A stretch of DNA of 64,000 nucleotides from Geobacter sp. (GTDB lineage Bacteria; Desulfobacterota; Desulfuromonadia; Geobacterales; Geobacteraceae), in the NCBI GenBank assembly GCA_016177775.1, contig JACOUQ010000034.1:1-64000 (forward strand), given 5' to 3'. The notes under the pieces were generated by a model. The model did no database searches, was not told where the DNA came from, and saw only the letters and a program-made list of their open reading frames with translations. The position numbers and the translations under genes are program-made. Of this stretch, positions 28,672-38,892 are shown one piece after another. Every line of letters starts with the position of its first letter. Position 1 is the first letter of the stretch.

Positions 28672-29889
28672 TCACTTCCCCTCCTCCTGGAGAAGGAAGT
28701 CCACCATGTTCATATCCAGCTTTGTCTCCGGCTTCACGGGAAGCCACTTGCGCGGGTCCTTGTAGGCCATACCTATGGCGAGAACCAGACGGTCCGATTT
28801 GCCTGGCGCCAATATCCGTGGCCCCCACTGGAGCATGATCACCCGGTTTTGCTTGGAGAAGAGGGGGACCTTTTTCTTCTCATCCGCGAACGTGCCGATA
28901 GTATTGGAAAAATAGGCCATGTCTGGCTTCACGCCATATGACCAGTCGATGAAATTGGCGACTTCGGTATATTGGGCCGATGTCCCGCCCAGAACATAGG
29001 GATTGCCGATGTCGTACATGCCGGCAAAGGAGTTGGCGGTGGTGTCTATGTATCCCTCGAAGTAGAACGGTCTGTCCTTCAGCCAGCCGACGTTCCCGGC
29101 AGACGTGCCGAAGTCGCCTACCCAGGGCTCGTCGCCGTAGAGGTAGTAGTATCCCGCCGGCACCTGCCCGATGTTTTTGATCTCGATTATCAGGAAGAAG
29201 TGGCGGTCGCCGGCGGTGTACATGACGAATCGATTCACCTGGAAGGGGTGACCGTCGAGGGTGACCCGGTGATTGCTCTCCAGGATCAGCTCGCCCTTGT
29301 GGTCGTAGATAACCCTGCTCCCCAGGAACTCCCACTGGGACGGGAAAACCTGTTTCTCCGAGGCGGAGGCTATCGCCTCGTTTGCGTTGCACCAGAGGTG
29401 GTACCAGCGGGTGCCGTCGAACCAGGCCACGCCGGTTTCTTCGTTCCGGATGTCCTTGTTTTCATACTTCGAAGAGGGAAGGCCTCCCCCCACGAAAAGT
29501 CCTTTCGGTACCTTGTCCTGGCTGTCCCTGAACCTGCTGAAACAGGCAATGAATCGGCTTCCGTCGGGAAAGAAGCTGTGAATATAGCCGTGCCCGCGCC
29601 TTTTTTGCCATTTGTACTCGAAGTAAGGCCCTCGCTTGCTTTTTTTCTCAGGCAGCTGGGCCTGAAGGGATTCGAAGTTGAATTTGAACAGAAGCCGCTC
29701 GTATTCGCCGAGGAATATGTCATCCTTCAGCTCGAAGAGCTTGCCTTCTGTTCCCTTGAGGAGGTAGAGCCCCTCCCAGTCTCCCTCGATGTTGAAGCGA
29801 GTCCTCGCAACAACTAATACTACCATGGCGACAAGGCAGAGGAGCAGGCAGAATAAAGCTCTTTTGGTTGTAATAATCCTGTTTGACAT
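28672..29889 (-). CDS. Unknown membrane-anchored extracytoplasmic protein
   Basis: 405 residues, not recognised. A single hydrophobic stretch near residues 10-28 (ALFCLLLCLVAMVVLVVA) acts as a signal anchor. The remainder is a beta-rich domain with many aromatic residues (GVAWFDGTRWYHLW, PAGYYYLYGDEPWVGDFGTSAGNVGW, NFIDWSYGVKPDMAYFSNT), which suggests a carbohydrate-processing or carbohydrate-binding fold, but no catalytic motif is identified. The gene has no clear ribosome site before ATG 29889. It heads the minus-strand group running into the polytopic GT-C-like genes, so an envelope polysaccharide context is possible. Confidence 0.65.
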   Translation of the reverse strand: MSNRIITTKRALFCLLLCLVAMVVLVVARTRFNIEGDWEGLYLLKGTEGKLFELKDDIFLGEYERLLFKFNFESLQAQLPEKKSKRGPYFEYKWQKRRGHGYIHSFFPDGSRFIACFSRFRDSQDKVPKGLFVGGGLPSSKYENKDIRNEETGVAWFDGTRWYHLWCNANEAIASASEKQVFPSQWEFLGSRVIYDHKGELILESNHRVTLDGHPFQVNRFVMYTAGDRHFFLIIEIKNIGQVPAGYYYLYGDEPWVGDFGTSAGNVGWLKDRPFYFEGYIDTTANSFAGMYDIGNPYVLGGTSAQYTEVANFIDWSYGVKPDMAYFSNTIGTFADEKKKVPLFSKQNRVIMLQWGPRILAPGKSDRLVLAIGMAYKDPRKWLPVKPETKLDMNMVDFLLQEEGK

Positions 29890-30001
29890 TTTACGGGCCG
29901 GTTCGCGTGAGTTCGGTTAAATCCTCATGCAGTGAAACATGGCGAACTTCTTCATTAAAACAATAAGTAAACGTTTTCCGTCTGCTTGTAAAGAGGTATT
30001 G

Positions 30002-30028
30002 TGGGAAATGGAGCCCCGGCATTTCCCA
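30002..30028 (-). terminator. Possible terminator downstream of clpB
   Basis: A 9-bp stem, TGGGAAATG with CATTTCCCA, lies 17 bases past the clpB stop. No clear U-run follows on the minus strand, so function is uncertain. Confidence 0.4.
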
Positions 30029-30044
30029 TAGTTCTCCTCGACTT

Positions 30045-32642
<2,598 letters not shown>

Positions 32643-32654
32643 GGTGAACTCCGT

Positions 32655-32690
32655 GTGAATGGTGAGTCGTGAGTTGTGAGTGTGAGTGAA
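32655..32690 (-). repeat. Heptamer-like repeat in clpB leader
   Basis: On the minus strand, imperfect units of the form (C/T)TCACnn follow one another between the clpB promoter and its ribosome site. The units resemble those before the DUF362 gene near 62430. Confidence 0.5.
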
Positions 32691-32711
32691 ACTCGAAACT
32701 GCCTTGCTGAA

Positions 32712-32740
32712 AATATAGGTGTCCTCTACCGGGGTGTCAA
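32712..32740 (-). promoter_or_regulatory. clpB promoter
   Basis: TTGACA and TATATT are separated by exactly 17 bp on the minus strand, about 70 bases before the clpB start. The -35 region reads CTTGACA, which also fits the left half of a sigma-32 promoter; the CACCTATAT that follows is only a partial match to the heat-shock -10. Confidence 0.7.
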
Positions 32741-32839
32741 GGTGGGTGCTCAATGTTTGCACAGGCCGTCACGGCCCATTGCTTCGGTCGATCCGGATTC
32801 TCCTCGAACTCTGTTCATGCTCAGAACAGGGGCATTTTC

Positions 32840-32867
32840 TTGTCTGCCGGTGAAAAGCTAATAATAC
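32840..32867 (+). promoter_or_regulatory. Possible promoter of the small lipoprotein gene
   Basis: TTGTCT, 16 bp, TAATAC, located about 90 bases before the lipoprotein start. A modest match only. Confidence 0.35.
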
Positions 32868-32953
32868 CAGTACGATAGGGCGGGGTTGGGTTGGTACGCC
32901 AATGGAAAGGTTCAGGGTGAAGGCTTCCAAATTCTCCGGCAAGGGGGCCACCC

Positions 32954-33223
32954 ATGAAACGGCTAATCATCATGCTTATGGCAATAGGAATGCTCACGGG
33001 GTGCAGCGAACTGAAGATTATCGGCAGGACCGCCTTCAAGGAACTGCGCGAGGAGGCGGTGTCGGCGGAGTGGATCACCTACAACCAGGTGGAGGATGAC
33101 TCATTGTACCAGGAGAAGCTGCCATCGCCGGTCATGAAGAACAGGAAGCCACCGGTCCTGATCGGGCTGGATAAAATGGCGAAAAACAAGCCTGTGAGGA
33201 AAGGGTTATGGGAAAAGCACTGA
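32954..33223 (+). CDS. Small lipoprotein of unknown function
   Basis: 89 residues. The N-terminus MKRLIIMLMAIGMLTGCSEL is a classic lipoprotein signal with lipobox LTGC. AAGGGGG stands seven bases before the ATG. The mature part is about 73 residues, charged, and ends in basic residues (KPVRKGLWEKH). No family is recognised. It stands alone between clpB, divergently transcribed, and a convergent small ORF. A longer overlapping frame from 32902 is in another phase and has no signal features. Confidence 0.7.
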   Translation: MKRLIIMLMAIGMLTGCSELKIIGRTAFKELREEAVSAEWITYNQVEDDSLYQEKLPSPVMKNRKPPVLIGLDKMAKNKPVRKGLWEKH

Positions 33224-33232
33224 GAAAACAGC

Positions 33233-33397
33233 TTATAGCCCCAACTCCAGCTGCTGGAACTGGTACTTTCTGATCTTGGGAAACGGATAATAACGGGGGC
33301 AGGCGGAAATGCAGACTGCCACAGGCTGTTTGCACATCCTGCGGCAGGAGAGGCAGAGGGGGTTAGATGACTGTTTTTTGGCTGGCTTTGCTGGCAT
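33233..33397 (-). CDS. Small Cys-rich protein (putative metal-binding)
   Basis: 54 residues from ATG 33397. The core has five cysteines in a compact pattern, CLSCRRMCKQPVAVCISAC, followed by PRYYPFPKIRK. CxxC plus later cysteines and a basic/aromatic tail look like a tiny zinc-ribbon or iron-sulfur-like protein. The composition is clearly unlike random frames here. No ribosome site is visible, and an in-frame TTG at 33439 lies in a repeat. It follows ilvE on the same strand after an 80-base gap. Function unknown; it is real only if the cysteine pattern is conserved in relatives. Confidence 0.5.
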   Translation of the reverse strand: MPAKPAKKQSSNPLCLSCRRMCKQPVAVCISACPRYYPFPKIRKYQFQQLELGL

Positions 33398-33423
33398 AGG
33401 CGTAAGGGGGACAGGCACGAGGC

Positions 33424-33487
33424 GCTGGGCAAAGGGCAAAGGCGTGGAAGCCTTACCTTGTGCCTATTGCCCGGTGCCTATTGCCCG
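33424..33487. repeat. Heptamer-repeat hairpin at the 3' end of ilvE
   Basis: Left arm GGGCAAAGGGCAAAGGC; right arm is two copies of a 14-base unit, TGCCTATTGCCCGG. The arms are largely complementary. The ilvE stop codon (33478) lies inside the right arm. Confidence 0.6.
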
Positions 33488-34554
33488 ATTTTTCTCACCC
33501 ATCCGAACCGGTCCTCGATCCTGCCGTACTGGATGCCGGTAAGGGTATCGTAGAGCTTCTGCGTGAGGAGGCCCACTCCGCCGCTGCCGACGGTATAGTT
33601 CTCCCCCTTGTAGCCAAGGGTCCCGACGGGCGTGATGACCGCGGCGGTGCCGCTGCCGAATGCCTCGGTCACCTTGCCGCTCTTCACGTCAGCCATCAGC
33701 TCGTTGATGTCAATCAGCCGCTCCTCCAGCCGGAAGCCGAGGGAGCCAGCGAGCTTCAGCACCGAATCGCGGGTGACGCCGTTCAGGATCGAGCCGGTGA
33801 GTGGGGAGGTCACCACGGTATCGCCGTAAGCGAAGAACATGTTCATCGCCCCCACCTCCTCAATGTAGCGGCGGTGGACACCGTCCAGCCAGAGGACCTG
33901 GTCGTACCCTTTTCCCTTCGCCTCCAGACCGGCCTTGAGCGATGAGGCATAGTTGCCGCCGGTCTTGGCCTCGCCTGTGCCGCCGGGAACGGCACGGACG
34001 TAGTGGTCTTCCACCATGATCTTGACAGGGTTGAAGCCGGAGGCGTAGTAGGCACCAACCGGCGAGAGGATGACGAAGAAATAGTAATGGTCCGAGGGCT
34101 TGACGCCGAGGACCGGCTCCACCGCGATCATGGTGGGGCGGATATAGAGCGATGTCCCCTCCGAGGCGGGAATCCAATCCTTTTCCAGGCGGACCAAGTC
34201 CTCGATCCCCTTCAGGAAGAGTTCCTCTGGCAATAGCGGCATGCTTATCCGCTCGGCCGAGAGGTTGAAGCGGTGCGCATTCATCTCCGGCCGGAAAAGG
34301 GTGATGGTGCCATCCTGCCACTTGTATGCCTTCAGCCCCTCGAATATCTCCTGTGCGTAGTGAAAAACCAGGCAGGCGGGGTCGAGGACGAACGGCTCGT
34401 AGGGCTGAATCCGGGCATCCACCCATCCCTGGCCGACCTTCCACTCGATCAACAGCATCCGGTCGGTAAATATACGACCGAAGGCGAGCTTGGATTCGTC
34501 GTCATATTTCGGCTTTTTCCGGTCGTCGGGAAGGGGAAGAACTCTGATTTCCAT
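33478..34554 (-). CDS. ilvE: Branched-chain amino acid aminotransferase
   Basis: 358 residues; ATG 34554 with GGAGGT seven bases upstream. A class IV PLP aminotransferase of the longer, BCAT-like subgroup: YEPFVLDPACLVFHYAQEIFEGLKAY near the N-terminus, LYIRPTMIA, the lysine region GEAKTGGNYASSLKAGLEAK near residues 185-205, QVLWLDG, IEEVGAMNMFF and FGSGTAAVITPVG. It moves amino groups between glutamate and the keto acids of leucine, isoleucine and valine. It stands alone, divergent from a small exported-protein gene. No leader peptide or T-box is seen upstream. The final codons fall in a heptamer repeat. Confidence 0.94.
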   Translation of the reverse strand: MEIRVLPLPDDRKKPKYDDESKLAFGRIFTDRMLLIEWKVGQGWVDARIQPYEPFVLDPACLVFHYAQEIFEGLKAYKWQDGTITLFRPEMNAHRFNLSAERISMPLLPEELFLKGIEDLVRLEKDWIPASEGTSLYIRPTMIAVEPVLGVKPSDHYYFFVILSPVGAYYASGFNPVKIMVEDHYVRAVPGGTGEAKTGGNYASSLKAGLEAKGKGYDQVLWLDGVHRRYIEEVGAMNMFFAYGDTVVTSPLTGSILNGVTRDSVLKLAGSLGFRLEERLIDINELMADVKSGKVTEAFGSGTAAVITPVGTLGYKGENYTVGSGGVGLLTQKLYDTLTGIQYGRIEDRFGWVRKIGQ

Positions 34555-34667
34555 GCTCTGGACCTCCGCGTCTGGGTCATAACTCTTTGTTGCAGCCTGT
34601 TTACGGTTTATCATATAACTTCTTGAGGGGCAAGGTTTTTGTCGGGTCTTGACCCTGAGTTAATTGC

Positions 34668-34696
34668 TTGACAATGTTGGGAAAACTCTCTAATGT
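34668..34696 (+). promoter_or_regulatory. Promoter of the small exported protein gene
   Basis: TTGACA, 17 bp, TAATGT; 41 bases before the ATG at 34737. A near-consensus sigma-70 promoter. Confidence 0.65.
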
Positions 34697-34736
34697 TCAC
34701 CCCGTGACCCATTTCTCATTGCGAGGAGACTCTTCG

Positions 34737-35192
34737 ATGCGTAAAACCATCATGCTGATCTGTTTTGTAATGTTCCTGACGGCCGTTCCCGCGATGGCCG
34801 CCCGTATTGTTGATGGATACGCAGGCCTGAAATGGGGGACCAATTTTCACGATGTGATGAAGATGTACAAAAAGGGAGAGATGGCCGAATTTGGCGGTGA
34901 GATGATCTACAAGCAGGTCAAGCCGAACAAGATCATCGCGAGGCGGCTATTCGGCTTCAAAAAAGGGAAGCTCAATTCGGTTAACGTAACATTTACGGCG
35001 GACTATGTCAAAAAAGTCGGACTCGAAAATGTTCTGGCAGAGCACGTGAAGTCATACGGACAGGGGAAGATGGACAATGCCCAGGCTCCCCACATGCTTT
35101 TCTATACCTGGGAAGGGAAAAATACCCGCATCCGCTTCATTTACGCCCCGAAGCGACCGGATATGACGGCGCTGATGTATGAGCAGAAGTAG
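34737..35192 (+). CDS. Small exported protein of unknown function
   Basis: 151 residues. ATG 34737 with GAGGAG upstream; a TTG 69 bases earlier overlaps the promoter and is rejected. The signal peptide MRKTIMLICFVMFLTAVPAMA is followed by a mature domain beginning ARIVDGYAGLKWG. Later segments alternate charged strands (KIIARRLFGFKKGKLNSVNVTF, NTRIRFIYAPKRPD). The GLKWG opening is common in small periplasmic proteins in this group, but no activity is known. It has its own promoter and is followed by a heptamer tract and rpoH. Confidence 0.72.
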   Translation: MRKTIMLICFVMFLTAVPAMAARIVDGYAGLKWGTNFHDVMKMYKKGEMAEFGGEMIYKQVKPNKIIARRLFGFKKGKLNSVNVTFTADYVKKVGLENVLAEHVKSYGQGKMDNAQAPHMLFYTWEGKNTRIRFIYAPKRPDMTALMYEQK

Positions 35193-35199
35193 ACTGGGT

Positions 35200-35231
35200 C
35201 ACCAATCACCAGTCCCCAATCCCTAATCCCC
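35200..35231 (+). repeat. Heptamer tandem tract upstream of rpoH promoter
   Basis: CACCAAT, CACCAGT, CCCCAAT, CCCTAAT, CCCC: five units with period 7. It runs into CGCTTTTCCCCCCTTGAAT, where TTGAAT is the rpoH -35. The same arrangement recurs near 41614-41650. Confidence 0.7.
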
Positions 35232-35243
35232 GCTTTTCCCCCC

Positions 35244-35272
35244 TTGAATTTTCTATAAAGTATTGTTAAATT
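35244..35272 (+). promoter_or_regulatory. rpoH promoter
   Basis: TTGAAT, 17 bp, TAAATT, directly followed by the CIRCE operator. Confidence 0.6.
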
Positions 35273-35274
35273 GA

Positions 35275-35301
35275 TTAGCACTCGTCAAATACGAGTGCTA
35301 A
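35275..35301. promoter_or_regulatory. CIRCE operator (HrcA site)
   Basis: TTAGCACTC, nine bases, GAGTGCTAA: a perfect match to the CIRCE consensus. It sits just after the -10 and 26 bases before the rpoH start, where HrcA would block initiation. Confidence 0.95.
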
Positions 35302-35327
35302 TTTCGTTTTCAAGGGAGTAATTCACG

Positions 35328-36182
35328 GTGAGCTACGCATTGCCGGTTGTTGCCGATTCACTGACCCTCTATCTCCAGGAGATCAAGCGCTTTCCGGTGC
35401 TGGATGCGGAAGAGGAGCACCGTTTGGCGGTGCGCCTTTACGACGATAAGGATCTGGAGGCGGCCCATACCCTCATCACCGGCAATCTCAGGTTCGTGGT
35501 GAAGATTGCGGCCGAGTACCGCTCTTACAACATGAAGATGCTCGATCTGATCCAGGAGGGGAACATCGGCCTGATGATGGCGGTCAGGAAGTTCAACCCC
35601 CACAGGGGAGTCAGGCTGATCTCCTACGCTGTCTGGTGGATCAGGGCCTACATCCAGAATTACATCATCTCCGCATGGAGTCTGCTGAAGATCGGCACCA
35701 CCCAGGCGCAGAAAAAGTTGTTTTTCAAGTTGAAGCAGGCAAAAAGTGCCATAAGGAACCTCATGGGCGGGGACGATCTGAAGGCAACCGCCCTCTCTCT
35801 CGATGTAAAGGAGTCCGAGGTGGAGGAGATGAACCTGCGCCTGCGGGGTGACTGCTCGCTGGATGCTGAAGTGGAAGGGGCCGACGGCCTGACGCTTCTG
35901 GAGACCTTGGCGGACGACCGGAAGAACCAGGAAGAACTCCTTGCCGAGGTGGAGCAGGGGGAGTTGCTCCGGGGTGAAGTCGCCAGGGCGCTGGGCAACC
36001 TGAACGAGAAGGAGCGCTTCATCATCGAGAAGCGCGTCACCAGCGACAATCCCATGACCCTCCAGGAAATCGCCGAGCGCTTTTCCATTTCCCGGGAGCG
36101 GGTCCGGCAGATCGAGGAGAATGCCCTCAGAAAGATGCGGGGCGCCCTGACGCCGCTGCTTACGCACAGGAACGCCGCCTGA
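35328..36182 (+). CDS. rpoH: Heat-shock sigma factor RpoH (sigma-32)
   Basis: 284 residues, the RpoH length. GTG 35328 follows AGGGAG. Region 1.2/2 (LYLQEIKRFPVLDAEEEHRL), region 2.2-2.4 (DLIQEGNIGLMMAVRKFNP, SYAVWWIRAYIQNYI), the RpoH box QKKLFFKLKQAK near residues 128-139, and region 4.2 (TLQEIAERFSISRERVRQIE) are all present. It directs RNA polymerase to heat-shock promoters. The perfect CIRCE site at its promoter puts it under HrcA repression, a coupling known in Geobacter. A terminator follows 24 bases after the stop. Confidence 0.96.
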   Translation: MSYALPVVADSLTLYLQEIKRFPVLDAEEEHRLAVRLYDDKDLEAAHTLITGNLRFVVKIAAEYRSYNMKMLDLIQEGNIGLMMAVRKFNPHRGVRLISYAVWWIRAYIQNYIISAWSLLKIGTTQAQKKLFFKLKQAKSAIRNLMGGDDLKATALSLDVKESEVEEMNLRLRGDCSLDAEVEGADGLTLLETLADDRKNQEELLAEVEQGELLRGEVARALGNLNEKERFIIEKRVTSDNPMTLQEIAERFSISRERVRQIEENALRKMRGALTPLLTHRNAA

Positions 36183-36206
36183 GTGGTCCCGCGGTTCAGT
36201 CCGGAA

Positions 36207-36235
36207 GGGGAAATCACGAAGATTTCCCCTTTTTT
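36207..36235 (+). terminator. rpoH terminator
   Basis: GGGGAAATC, loop ACGAA, GATTTCCCC, then six T. A perfect 9-bp stem. Confidence 0.85.
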
Positions 36236-36355
36236 GTGTGACTAACGGAAACGGTCGAAGAATCCGTTGACAAATCTCCCCCCCTGCCGTATCCTTCAAA
36301 CGACAATCGAATAGTCTCGTTTCGTCACGGGGTTTTGCCCCGAGACGAAGCGAAG

Positions 36356-36464
36356 CTTTCTTATCAAGAGTGGTGGAGGGAAAGGCCCTGTGAAGCCACA
36401 GCAACCGGCCCGCCTGTGCGGGCGCCAGGTGCTAAATCCTGCCGTTAAGGCGAAGATGAGAAAG
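36356..36464 (+). promoter_or_regulatory. SAM-I (S-box) riboswitch aptamer
   Basis: S-box landmarks are clear: CTTTCTTATCAAGAGTGGTG at the 5' side, GAAGCCACAGCAACC in the core, GGTGCTAAATCCTGC, and the closing GATGAGAAAG that pairs with CTTTCTTATC as P1. TGAGAAAGG (36457-36465) is also perfectly complementary to CCTTTCTCA (36491-36499) in the terminator stem, giving mutually exclusive antiterminator and P1. The aptamer lies in a 341-base gap between rpoH and metX. Confidence 0.93.
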
Positions 36465-36485
36465 GTGCTTGGAAACGCCGGATTA

Positions 36486-36517
36486 AAAGCCCTTTCTCAC
36501 ATAGAAAGGGCTTTTTT
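36486..36517 (+). terminator. SAM-riboswitch-controlled terminator
   Basis: AAAGCCCTTTCT, loop CACAT, AGAAAGGGCTTT, then further T residues. The 12-bp stem competes with the antiterminator; it ends only six bases before the metX start. Confidence 0.9.
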
Positions 36518-36523
36518 AGTTGC

Positions 36524-37636
36524 ATGTCAGTCGGCATCGTTGAGGAAAAATTCATAACCTTCGACCAGGATCTCAAGCTGGAGAGCGGCCGGATTCTCGG
36601 GCCGATAACACTGGCCTACGAGATCTACGGCACACCCAACGCCGATCGCTCCAATGTCATCCTGGTGCTGCATGCCTGGACCGGGAGCGCACACCTGGCA
36701 GGCAAGTATACGGAAGACGACCCGAAGCCGGGGTGGTGGGATGCCGTCGTCGGCCCGGCAAAGCTTCTCGATACCGACCGGTACTGTGTCATCTGCTCCA
36801 ACGTCATCGGTTCCTGCTTCGGCTCCACCGGCCCAGCTTCGGTCAACCCCAAGACCGGCAAGCGCTACAATCTCTCCTTTCCCGTCATCACGGTGCGCGA
36901 CATGGTGCGGGCGCAGAAGCTCCTGATCGATCACCTGGGGATAAATAGGCTTCTGGCAGTTCTGGGAGGGAGCATGGGGGGGATGCAGGCCCTGGAGTGG
37001 GCAACCCAGTTCCCGGACCGGATTGCCTCGGCCATTGTCATGGCAGCCACTGCCCGCCCCTCGCCGCAGGCCATAGCCCTCAATGCCGTAGCCCGCTGGT
37101 CGATCTTCAATGATCCCACCTGGAGAAAGGGTGAATACCGGAAAAACCCCAAGGACGGCCTCGCCCTGGCCCGCGGCATCGGCCACATCACCTTTCTCTC
37201 CGACGAGTCGATGTGGCAGAAGTTCGGCCGCAGGTTTTCCGCCAGGGACGGACTGTTCGATTTCTTCGGCCAGTTCGAGGTGGAGCGTTATCTCTCCTAC
37301 AATGGTTACAACTTCGTGGACAGGTTCGACACCAACTCTTTTCTTTACCTGGCCAAGGCCCTCGACCTTTATGATGCAGCATGGGGGTATGAATCGGTGG
37401 AGGAGTCGTTCGAGCGGGTCGAGGCGCCGGTGCAGTTCTTTGCCTTCAGCTCCGACTGGCTATACCCTCCCTACCAGACCGAGGAGATGGTCAAGGTGCT
37501 GGGAAAGCTTGGCAAGCCGGTCGAGTACCACCTCATCCCCTCATCCTACGGCCACGACGCCTTTCTGCTGGAGCACGAAACCTTCGCGCCGATGGTGAAG
37601 AAATTCCTGGAAGGCGTGAGTAAGAGTCGAGAGTGA
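36524..37636 (+). CDS. metX: Homoserine O-acetyltransferase (methionine synthesis)
   Basis: 370 residues. An alpha/beta-hydrolase acyltransferase transferring acetyl from acetyl-CoA to homoserine. The nucleophile elbow [12 protein letters not shown] holds the catalytic serine near residue 148; the acid is in FSSDWLYPP near 310 and the histidine in YGHDAF near 346. LHAWTGSAH gives the oxyanion side. The SAM riboswitch upstream ties it to methionine supply. The only purine-rich stretch before the ATG (AAAGGG) is inside the terminator stem, so ribosome access may also change. No metW follows, unlike many metX loci. Its final codons and stop lie in a large inverted repeat. Confidence 0.95.
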   Translation: MSVGIVEEKFITFDQDLKLESGRILGPITLAYEIYGTPNADRSNVILVLHAWTGSAHLAGKYTEDDPKPGWWDAVVGPAKLLDTDRYCVICSNVIGSCFGSTGPASVNPKTGKRYNLSFPVITVRDMVRAQKLLIDHLGINRLLAVLGGSMGGMQALEWATQFPDRIASAIVMAATARPSPQAIALNAVARWSIFNDPTWRKGEYRKNPKDGLALARGIGHITFLSDESMWQKFGRRFSARDGLFDFFGQFEVERYLSYNGYNFVDRFDTNSFLYLAKALDLYDAAWGYESVEESFERVEAPVQFFAFSSDWLYPPYQTEEMVKVLGKLGKPVEYHLIPSSYGHDAFLLEHETFAPMVKKFLEGVSKSRE

Positions 37637-37760
37637 AAAGGCGAGAGAAACAAGCGAAAATAAACAGCGAGAGCAATAGGCCTTAAACAACAATGTGACG
37701 GCCTTAATATCCTTCATTCGCTTATTACTCTCGCTCTTAACTCTCGCCGCTCACTCTCGA
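37627..37760. repeat. Large imperfect inverted repeat between convergent genes
   Basis: Arms of about 60 bases: TCGAGAGTGA at 37627 mirrors TCACTCTCGA at 37751, GGCGAGAG mirrors CTCTCGCC, with a GGCCTTAA/GGCCTTAAT centre. The stops of metX (37636) and of the glycosyltransferase gene (37737) both lie in the arms. It probably serves as a bidirectional terminator. Confidence 0.65.
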
Positions 37761-38783
37761 TTTTCCGGTCACCGTTTCATAAAGCTTCGCATACGCCGCC
37801 GCTTCCTTCTCCGGCGCAAAATTTTCCAGGACATGTCCGCGGGCGTGTTCGCCCAGTCTCTTGCGCAGTTCATCGTCTGCGATGAGTTGCGCCGCCTTCT
37901 CCAGGAACTCCTTTGCGTCATGATAGAGAAACCCGGTCATCCCGTCCTTGATGAGCCAACGGTTAGCCTCTATGGCAGCGGCCAGCACAGGCTTGCCAAA
38001 GGCCATCCCCTCCAGCACGCTGTTGGCCATCCCCCCCTCGGATAAAGAAGTGTTGAGAATCACGTCGGCTTTGTTGTAGAGGCAGCCGATGGCGTCATGG
38101 CCGATGCCGCCGATGTAGTGGGCAAACGGGTAGCGTTCCAGCTGCACCATGACCTCGGCCGCGTAATCGGGGTCGATAATCGGCCCTGCTATGACGAAGC
38201 GCCCCCGCGGCTCCTGCTCGAAGAGCCGTGCAAGCGGTTCCAGAGCGAAGAGGACATTTTTTACCGGCCGCAACCCCGCAGGGAGGAGGAAGGTGAGCTT
38301 GCCAGGTGAAAAGGGGAAACCGCCGATGCCGGAGCAGTCCACGCCGGGGATCTCCACCCCTTGGGGAATGACGACGGTCTTTTCCGCAAGGGTCGGGAAG
38401 TGCTCGGTGAGTCGCTTCTTGACGCTGTCGTGAAAAACGGCCAGTTTCCGCGCATCTCTGAGCGCCTCGTGAGTTTCGGTCTTCCGGCCATCCTCCAGGG
38501 CTTCATAGACGTCGGTACCGGTGAGGGTGACGATATACGGGATGCCGGTCTGTGCGGAGATTACCCTGGCAACCCTCCCCCCTGCCCAGCCGTGGAAGGC
38601 GTGGATGACATCGGGGCGTTCCTCTGCCACTATTCGGGCGATTTCTTCCGCTGTCCGGACATCCAGGGCGAGGGCAGCCACCTGGACGCCGATGTTCACC
38701 AGGCATTTTTCGATCCTGCGGACGGTGACGGCATTGCCGCGCACTGCCGGATAGTAGTAAGGGGTTATGAGGGCTATTTTCAT
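37737..38783 (-). CDS. Glycosyltransferase family 4 (GT-B)
   Basis: 348 residues; ATG 38783 with GGAGGTT upstream (the frame is open 87 codons further but without coding signs). N-terminal Rossmann start MKIALITPYYYPAVRGNAVTVRR, central GTDVYEAL and VIPQGVEIPG, then the donor-binding half: FLLPAGLRPVKNVLFALEPL, FVIAGPIIDPDY, LYNKADVILNTSLSEGGMAN with the acidic motif and VLEGMAFGKPVLA. This is the retaining GT4 layout. The acceptor is unknown. It stands apart from the GT-C-like region and is convergent with metX; the last residues (GKSRVSGES) come from repeat sequence. Confidence 0.85.
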   Translation of the reverse strand: MKIALITPYYYPAVRGNAVTVRRIEKCLVNIGVQVAALALDVRTAEEIARIVAEERPDVIHAFHGWAGGRVARVISAQTGIPYIVTLTGTDVYEALEDGRKTETHEALRDARKLAVFHDSVKKRLTEHFPTLAEKTVVIPQGVEIPGVDCSGIGGFPFSPGKLTFLLPAGLRPVKNVLFALEPLARLFEQEPRGRFVIAGPIIDPDYAAEVMVQLERYPFAHYIGGIGHDAIGCLYNKADVILNTSLSEGGMANSVLEGMAFGKPVLAAAIEANRWLIKDGMTGFLYHDAKEFLEKAAQLIADDELRKRLGEHARGHVLENFAPEKEAAAYAKLYETVTGKSRVSGES

Positions 38784-38892
38784 CGTTGTAACCTCCAGTG
38801 GTGCTGAAATTCTACCATAATTACTTTTTTCTTTCCGTCCCGCTGACTTTGCGCTATAGATTTTCAATCGCCTGAATAAAGGATTCGAAACA

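Noticed and set aside
32902..33099. A 65-codon frame overlapping the small lipoprotein gene
   Set aside because: It overlaps a frame with a textbook lipoprotein signal and ribosome site, and has neither itself.
34555..34667. A leader peptide or T-box controlling ilvE
   Set aside because: The upstream region has no run of Leu/Ile/Val codons and no T-box core; only a good ribosome site is seen.
37695..38045. A plus-strand frame of 116 codons at the metX/GT4 junction
   Set aside because: It runs through the inverted repeat and antisense to the glycosyltransferase; no ribosome site or recognisable domain.
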